Part shown: positions 60,036 to 64,000 of the stretch, in pieces
How the letters are laid out: the number at the start of each line of letters is the position of its first letter
How positions within the stretch are numbered: the stretch's first letter is position 1
NCBI GenBank assembly: GCA_949289575.1
Contig: CASEOG010000005.1
Coordinates: 356,006 to 420,005, forward strand
Reading direction: 5' to 3'
DNA from: an uncultured Spirochaetales bacterium
GTDB lineage: Bacteria > Spirochaetota > Spirochaetia > JAFGXN01
Length of the DNA stretch: 64,000 nucleotides
The notes under the pieces: model-generated
Seen by the model: only the letters and a program-made list of their open reading frames with translations
Databases searched by the model: none
What the model was told of the DNA's origin: nothing
Position numbers and translations under genes: made by a program

Positions 60036-60536
60036 ATGAAAAGTCCGCTCCTTCAGGCGGTTCACGAACTGGAACCGTTTTATGACTCGCGATCCGAAAT
60101 TTTAATTCTCGGTTCGTTTCCGTCACCCAAGTCGCGGGAAACAGGATTTTATTACGGTCATCCTCAAAACCGGTTTTGGAAAATCCTGGCCGGTGTATTC
60201 ACGGAAGAGATTCCGAATTCTATAGAAGAGAAAAAGAATTTCCTGAAACGACACCGTATCGCGCTCTGGGATGTCATTGCCTCGTGTGAAATCGCCGGAG
60301 CCTCCGATCAGTCGATTCGAAATCCCGTTCCGAATCCTCTCGGGCTGATTCTCGATCATGCTCCGATAAAAAAAATCCTGACGACGGGATCGGCAGCCTT
60401 CCGCTTGTACGAAAAACTGTGCCGTCCGCTTACCGGAATCGGGGCAACGGCACTTCCGTCCCCCTCTCCCGCCAACTGCGCAATGTCTCTGCCGCTTTTA
60501 ACCGAACGTTACCGTTCGGTCATTATCGGGCAATAA
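60036..60536 (+). CDS. DNA-deoxyinosine glycosylase (UDG superfamily)
   Basis: A 166-residue enzyme. LILGSFPSPKSRETGFYYGHPQNRFWKIL (in parts, about 23-50) is the characteristic active-site region of the deoxyinosine glycosylase family, with LWDVIASCEIAGASDQSI and TGSAAFRLYEKL further on. It removes hypoxanthine or related damaged bases from DNA. The ATG at 60036 is chosen; ten upstream codons would cover the -10 element. The end overlaps the Mrp gene by 14 bases. Confidence 0.88.
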   Translation: MKSPLLQAVHELEPFYDSRSEILILGSFPSPKSRETGFYYGHPQNRFWKILAGVFTEEIPNSIEEKKNFLKRHRIALWDVIASCEIAGASDQSIRNPVPNPLGLILDHAPIKKILTTGSAAFRLYEKLCRPLTGIGATALPSPSPANCAMSLPLLTERYRSVIIGQ

Positions 60537-61347
60537 GGCGTCCGAAAAAAGCATCCAGCCTGCTTTCCCGGAGTTCCTCGATTTTTCCGGCGTCACAGAG
60601 TGCGGCCAGATGAGGGTCAAGCGGCAGAGAAACGGTATTCCCGATTCCGTATTTTACCGCCGTTGCCTCGAGCCGGCTTTCTCCGAAAATCGCGATTTCT
60701 TTTCCGCAATCGGGACACACAACCGAACTCATATTCTCGACAAGACCCCAAACCGGAATATTCATCATTTCGGCCATTCGAACCGCTTTTTCGACAATCA
60801 TGCCGACCAGTTCCTGCGGCGAGGTCACGATCACGATACCGTCGACCGGAATCGACTGAAAAACCGTCAGCGGCACATCCCCCGTTCCCGGAGGCATATC
60901 GATAAACATATAATCGACATCCCCCCACATAACATCGGTCCAAAACTGTTTAACAGCGCCGGCAATGACGGGGCCGCGCCAGACAACCGGATCGCTTTCG
61001 TTTTCGGTCAACAGATTCAGAGACATTACCTTAATGCCGCTCCCGCTTTCAGCCGGATACAATCCCTCTTCCGTTCCGGTAACCTGTTCCCGAATCCCGA
61101 AAACACGGGGAATCGACGGACCGGTAATGTCGGCGTCCAAAATGGCGGTACGGTAACCGTTGCGCCGCGATGCCACCGCCAGCATCGATGTCACAAGACT
61201 TTTCCCGACACCGCCTTTTCCGCTGACAATGCCGACAACTTTTTTGATGCGGCTCGACTCGTGCGGTTTTGCCAAAAACGATTCGGCCGTGCGGTCGGCG
61301 CACTCTTGCCCGCATGTTTCGCAATGATGCGTACAGTTATCACTCAT
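60523..61347 (-). CDS. Mrp/ApbC/NBP35-type iron-sulfur cluster carrier ATPase
   Basis: A 274-residue P-loop ATPase. The deviant Walker A is VSGKGGVGKSLVTSML (about 42-57), with DADITGPSIPRVFG, VEKAVRMAEMMNIPVWGLVENMS and CPDCG (in parts), the CxxC that binds a bridging Fe-S cluster. An N-terminal HxCxxCxxxC segment (HHCETCGQEC) adds further possible ligands, as in NBP35-like forms. It carries Fe-S clusters to target proteins. The ATG at 61347 has GGGAG nine bases upstream. Confidence 0.93.
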   Translation of the reverse strand: MSDNCTHHCETCGQECADRTAESFLAKPHESSRIKKVVGIVSGKGGVGKSLVTSMLAVASRRNGYRTAILDADITGPSIPRVFGIREQVTGTEEGLYPAESGSGIKVMSLNLLTENESDPVVWRGPVIAGAVKQFWTDVMWGDVDYMFIDMPPGTGDVPLTVFQSIPVDGIVIVTSPQELVGMIVEKAVRMAEMMNIPVWGLVENMSSVVCPDCGKEIAIFGESRLEATAVKYGIGNTVSLPLDPHLAALCDAGKIEELRESRLDAFFGRLIAR

Positions 61348-61443
61348 TTGCTGTTTCTCCCGAGACGGATGCCGAAAAGACATCCCGTCTCTCTAAATTA
61401 TAACGATTCGGGAAAAGAGTCAAGAAAAAAGAGATCGGGAAGA

Positions 61444-62024
61444 TCAAAGAGTTCCGACAACGCGGCACGGGTTCCCGAAGGCGAGAGAGTTTGAAGGAAT
61501 AGAATGGTAACCACACTGCCCGCACCGATTGTGACATGATCGCCGATCGTGACACCCGGCAAAATCACAGCGGCACCGCCGATCCATACTCCGTTCCCGA
61601 TTCTGACCGTCGCCGTACGTGTCCGGCAAAACGCAAACTCTCCGTCTGCCCGCGGAGCCGCAAAACGCTCCCGAAACGACACCGGATAAAAGGCGGTATA
61701 AATCTGAACGGAAGGTCCGATTAAGGCATAATCGCCGATTTCGATACGATTGTCGTCAAGAAAAACGCAGTTCAGGTTGATTTCGCAATGATTTCCGAGA
61801 AAAATATTATTTCCGTAATCGACATAAAACGGAGATGTAATCCGGACGTTCTCACCGCAACCGCCCGGCAGTTGTCTCAATACAGCTTCCTTTGCTTTTA
61901 AATCGCCGGAAGGAAGTGCGTTGTACTGTTTGATCAGGTCTTTAGCCAGATGCCAACGCTCCAGCAGTTAGGGATCACCGCAATCGTACAACTCGCCGGC
62001 CGGCATCTTTTCACGTTCGGTCAT
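61444..62024 (-). pseudogene. Decayed maltose/galactoside O-acetyltransferase
   Basis: From the ATG at 62024 (GGGGGA upstream) the frame reads MTEREKMPAGELYDCGDP and meets a TAA stop at 61968-61970. The rest continues in frame with LLERWHLAKDLI and the left-handed beta-helix repeats of the LacA/Maa family (DYGNNIFLGNHCEINLN, RIGNGVWIGGAAVILPGVTIG). After GAGSVVT (near 61507) the frame shifts by one base, and the normal end HSIPSNSLAFGNPCRVVGTL continues in another frame. Two independent lesions point to a pseudogene. Confidence 0.85.
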
Positions 62025-62080
62025 ATCATTTTCCCCCATCCGATGCTTTTATTTTACACCTGCCGGGGAAAAATCAATAA

Positions 62081-62104
62081 AAAAGCGGAGCCGAGGCTCC
62101 GCCT
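62081..62104 (-). terminator. Terminator after the second radical SAM gene
   Basis: Perfect eight-base stem GCGGAGCC / GGCTCCGC (62085-62102) with a two-base apex, followed on the minus strand by six T. Confidence 0.85.
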
Positions 62105-62124
62105 TTTAAATTAATAATCTCGAC

Positions 62125-63516
62125 CTAACTTTCAGCTGCTGAACGAATTGCGGAATAAACAGAACAGGTATACTCACTCATCTGTAAATTCGACAAATCA
62201 GCACCTTCATTATATGCTTGAGCCATGCAAATATGACAAATATTTCTGTTAGAACATTTTACACATCTTTTAAAATCTGACAGAGTAATTTTTCTTATCT
62301 TGTTAAGAGTTATTGAAGAACTCCATATATCTGACAATGTGTTTTGAGATAAACTGCCAACATTCAGCCCCCAACCACTACATGGATAAACCGATAAGTC
62401 AGCACCTATATGTAATGTATTCATTCCCGCATTACAAAGATACGAATTGGAAGATTTTAATGGTGCCTTTAATTGCGTTATAAAATCGTCTTTGTAATTT
62501 TCATCATATTTCATACGTAATTCACACAATTGCGTATATAAATCCGATACGTTACTTACTCTGTGACTTAGATTTTCCCTATTGCCATCAGAACGAGCTA
62601 TAATTTCCCAATCACAAAAAAATTGGAAATTATTTTCTTTTGCATATATAAATAGATCTTTTATATCGTTTTTATTATCTTCCATCACCTGTGTAGCAAT
62701 AGACACAGGAATATTTGCATCACGCAGCTTTTTCAAATTATTTAAGGTAAGCAACAAAGACCCCTGCATATTGGTTATCCTATCGTGAATCGTAGGATTA
62801 AGAGAAAATAATGAAACCTGAATAAATGTAATAGTTCCTTCCTTACAGATTTTAATGGTTTCATCATCCAACAAAGTTAGATTTGTCATAATTCCAAGCG
62901 AAAAGTTTTTCTTTTTTATATATCGAATAAAATCTTTAAAATTCGGATGTGTCATGCATTCTCCACCCGTTATTTTTATCTCAAAAACACTTTTCATATC
63001 GACACATTGATCAACAATATTATAGAAATCCAATGGGTTCATCATTACGGTTTTATCATCATGAGGAATATAACAGTGAATACATCGCTCATTACAAATT
63101 TTTGTAATCTCTATAATAACCGTCTGGAGAGCCGGTTTATCAGAAATAGAATTTCTAAATTCAATTAATTCATCTAAATTATGTTTTGGAAAAATAAATT
63201 TCCCTGAATGATTTTCGTAAGAAAATTGAAGAGCATTATTAATACAGTCTTCATAAGATGAACCGTAACTTAACAATGACTGATTTGATAAATTTTTATA
63301 CAATTGAACAGCATCATCGCGTATACGATCCTCGTTAACATTTTTAAAACACAATAAAATATTTGAAATAATATTATCAAAGGATTTAGGATAATAATCC
63401 AAATCCTTTAAAAATAAATAAGCCGAATAATCCCCTATTATTTTTTCATCTGAGCGTTTATCGCACAACTGTAAATGATTGTTAACAGATCGAACGAAAA
63501 CGAAATTATTTAACAT
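62125..63516 (-). CDS. SPASM radical SAM peptide maturase with fused recognition domain
   Basis: About 463 residues. Residues 1-85 look like a PqqD-type recognition domain (GDYSAYLFLKDLDYYPKSF, SNILLCFKNVNEDRI). The radical SAM motif is C141-NER-C145-IH-C148, with TGGECMTHP following. The SPASM domain has seven Cys (361, 379, 418, 421, 427, 430, 451), the full set for two auxiliary 4Fe-4S clusters. Codon use is very AT-rich, unlike the core genes, suggesting acquisition. The start is uncertain (63516, 63525 or further upstream) and no Shine-Dalgarno site is seen. A Cys-rich peptide gene precedes it. Confidence 0.88.
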   Translation of the reverse strand: MLNNFVFVRSVNNHLQLCDKRSDEKIIGDYSAYLFLKDLDYYPKSFDNIISNILLCFKNVNEDRIRDDAVQLYKNLSNQSLLSYGSSYEDCINNALQFSYENHSGKFIFPKHNLDELIEFRNSISDKPALQTVIIEITKICNERCIHCYIPHDDKTVMMNPLDFYNIVDQCVDMKSVFEIKITGGECMTHPNFKDFIRYIKKKNFSLGIMTNLTLLDDETIKICKEGTITFIQVSLFSLNPTIHDRITNMQGSLLLTLNNLKKLRDANIPVSIATQVMEDNKNDIKDLFIYAKENNFQFFCDWEIIARSDGNRENLSHRVSNVSDLYTQLCELRMKYDENYKDDFITQLKAPLKSSNSYLCNAGMNTLHIGADLSVYPCSGWGLNVGSLSQNTLSDIWSSSITLNKIRKITLSDFKRCVKCSNRNICHICMAQAYNEGADLSNLQMSEYTCSVYSAIRSAAES

Positions 63517-63540
63517 GTAATACATAAATAACAATACCAA

Positions 63541-63578
63541 AAAAGATAGATACGTAAATAATAACGTATCTATCTTTT
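63541..63578 (-). terminator. Hairpin terminator/attenuator between peptide and radical SAM gene
   Basis: A perfect 15-base stem (AAAAGATAGATACGT with its complement) around an eight-base loop, followed on the minus strand by six T. It lies four bases past the peptide stop. Partial read-through would give much more peptide than enzyme mRNA. Confidence 0.85.
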
Positions 63579-63581
63579 GTA

Positions 63582-63704
63582 CTAAGCTCTTGAACTACCG
63601 TGAGCTGTACAGGAACAGCATGATCCAAAGGTTTGATATCTACCAGCCATACTGTAACCACGATTTGATATAACTCCATAAATATGCGGTGATGTATATT
63701 CCAT
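63582..63704 (-). CDS. Cys-rich 40-residue precursor peptide
   Basis: A short frame from ATG 63704 with AAGGAGG ten bases upstream. It begins MEYTSPHIYGVISNRGY and ends with FGSCCSCTAHGSSRA. Three Cys in a C-C-S-C cluster, surrounded by Gly, Ser and Ala, lie in the last 12 residues as a likely core; the first 20 residues would be the leader. It stands immediately before a SPASM radical SAM gene, with the intervening attenuator typical of peptide/enzyme operons. Thioether (sactipeptide or ranthipeptide) bridges are a natural guess but unproven. Confidence 0.72.
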   Translation of the reverse strand: MEYTSPHIYGVISNRGYSMAGRYQTFGSCCSCTAHGSSRA

Positions 63705-63737
63705 ATCCCGTCACCCTCCTTCATAAAAAGATAAGGC

Positions 63738-63764
63738 ATTGTAAAAAAAAAAAAAAAAAGTCAA
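63738..63764 (-). promoter_or_regulatory. Promoter of the Cys-rich peptide with homopolymer spacer
   Basis: On the minus strand TTGACT (63759-63764) and TACAAT (63738-63743) are separated by 15 bases, all T. The predicted transcript starts about 27 bases before the ATG, leaving room for the AAGGAGG site. The spacing is two bases short of optimum. Confidence 0.6.
63743..63759. repeat. 17-base poly-A/poly-T tract
   Basis: An uninterrupted run of 17 A on the plus strand (T on the minus), the longest homopolymer in the window. It fills the whole spacer between the -35 and -10 elements of the peptide promoter. Its exact length may be a sequencing approximation. Confidence 0.9.
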
Positions 63765-63840
63765 TAACGAAATTGCAGATCGCAATTTTTTAAAAAAAAT
63801 TCGAAACGATAATTATGACGGGAATAGAGGTATAAACAAA

Positions 63841-63866
63841 AAAACCCTGCCGCAGGCAGGGTTTTT
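63841..63866. terminator. Terminator between 5S rRNA and the peptide gene
   Basis: AAAACCCTGCC and GGCAGGGTTTT pair over 11 bases around a GCA loop, with T runs in both directions. On the minus strand it ends the rRNA transcript. Confidence 0.88.
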
Positions 63867-63910
63867 ACAATGCGGGGTAAGAAATGTTGACCGCGAAGAT
63901 AAAAAAAAAG

Positions 63911-64000
<90 letters not shown>

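Noticed and set aside
61398..61880. Intact 160-residue acetyltransferase gene
   Set aside because: It lacks the family N-terminus, which is present upstream beyond a stop codon, and its last 40 residues are frame-shifted relative to the family.
63506..63739. A 77-codon frame overlapping the Cys-rich peptide gene
   Set aside because: Its start lies upstream of the ribosome site that serves 63704, it runs through the attenuator hairpin into the radical SAM gene, and it has no plausible protein features. The 63704 frame fits the AAGGAGG site.
63743..63759. Homopolymer as assembly artefact only
   Set aside because: Its exact length may be unsure, but it sits precisely between promoter elements, so it is kept as a biological candidate and flagged for read-level checking.

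Overview
The window comes from a spirochaete, most likely in or near the Treponema group. The evidence is the unbroken fla/mot gene order (flgB-flgC-fliE-fliF-fliG-fliH-fliI-fliJ-flbB-fliK-flgD-flgE-flbD-motA-motB-fliL-fliM-fliY), the spirochaete-specific collar gene flbB, a hook protein carrying the lysinoalanine-forming Lys165/Cys178/Asn179 residues known from Treponema denticola, and a cheW / aminotransferase-like / nadK / recN order that I recall from Treponema pallidum. The species cannot be named from the sequence. Base composition is roughly balanced over the core genes and clearly AT-rich in two accessory islands.

Region 1 (1-31.3 kb, all minus strand) is one long run of core genes. 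Reading in the direction of transcription it starts at a TTGACA promoter with three MraZ-type boxes, then the division and wall cluster (mraZ, rsmH, ftsL, murF, mraY, ftsW, ftsQ, ftsA, ftsZ), xerD, a TPR lipoprotein, dprA, topA, xerC, the hslV-hslU protease, and finally the flagellar genes, leaving the window inside fliY. Many neighbours overlap by a few bases. Putative internal promoters lie before fliF and fliL.

Region 2 (31.4-48.6 kb) holds a divergent pair of GH57 glucan enzymes with a DUF4912 gene, then a block with recN, nadK, a PLP-lysine-less aminotransferase-like protein and cheW, then endonuclease III, an MscS channel, and a set of small envelope proteins that includes a three-copy repeated domain and an RCC1-repeat protein. 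A lyxose-isomerase-like gene ends the block.

Region 3 (48.6-54.3 kb) holds an HU-like gene, a possible structured RNA, and a compact minus-strand cluster that looks like a RiPP (ribosomally made, modified peptide) pathway: a radical SAM enzyme, two related 72-73 residue precursor-like peptides with a YxxP leader motif, a stand-alone PqqD-like recognition protein, a YkgJ-type cysteine protein and several small membrane proteins, two of which share an N-terminal domain.

Region 4 (54.4-62 kb) has a HEPN-like protein, membrane proteins, a GH3 glucosidase, a deoxyinosine glycosylase, an Mrp/ApbC ATPase and a decayed maltose O-acetyltransferase. Region 5 (62-64 kb) is an AT-rich island next to the end of a 5S rRNA gene. 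It encodes a second, different RiPP-like system: a 40-residue Cys-rich peptide and a SPASM radical SAM enzyme with a fused N-terminal recognition domain. The peptide promoter has a 17-base homopolymer as its spacer, and a strong hairpin separates peptide from enzyme.

Five plus-strand genes (33823, 41663, 53985, 55065, 60036) share a leaderless layout, with a -10 element 6-7 bases before the ATG and no Shine-Dalgarno sequence. This contrasts with the strong Shine-Dalgarno sites of most minus-strand genes.
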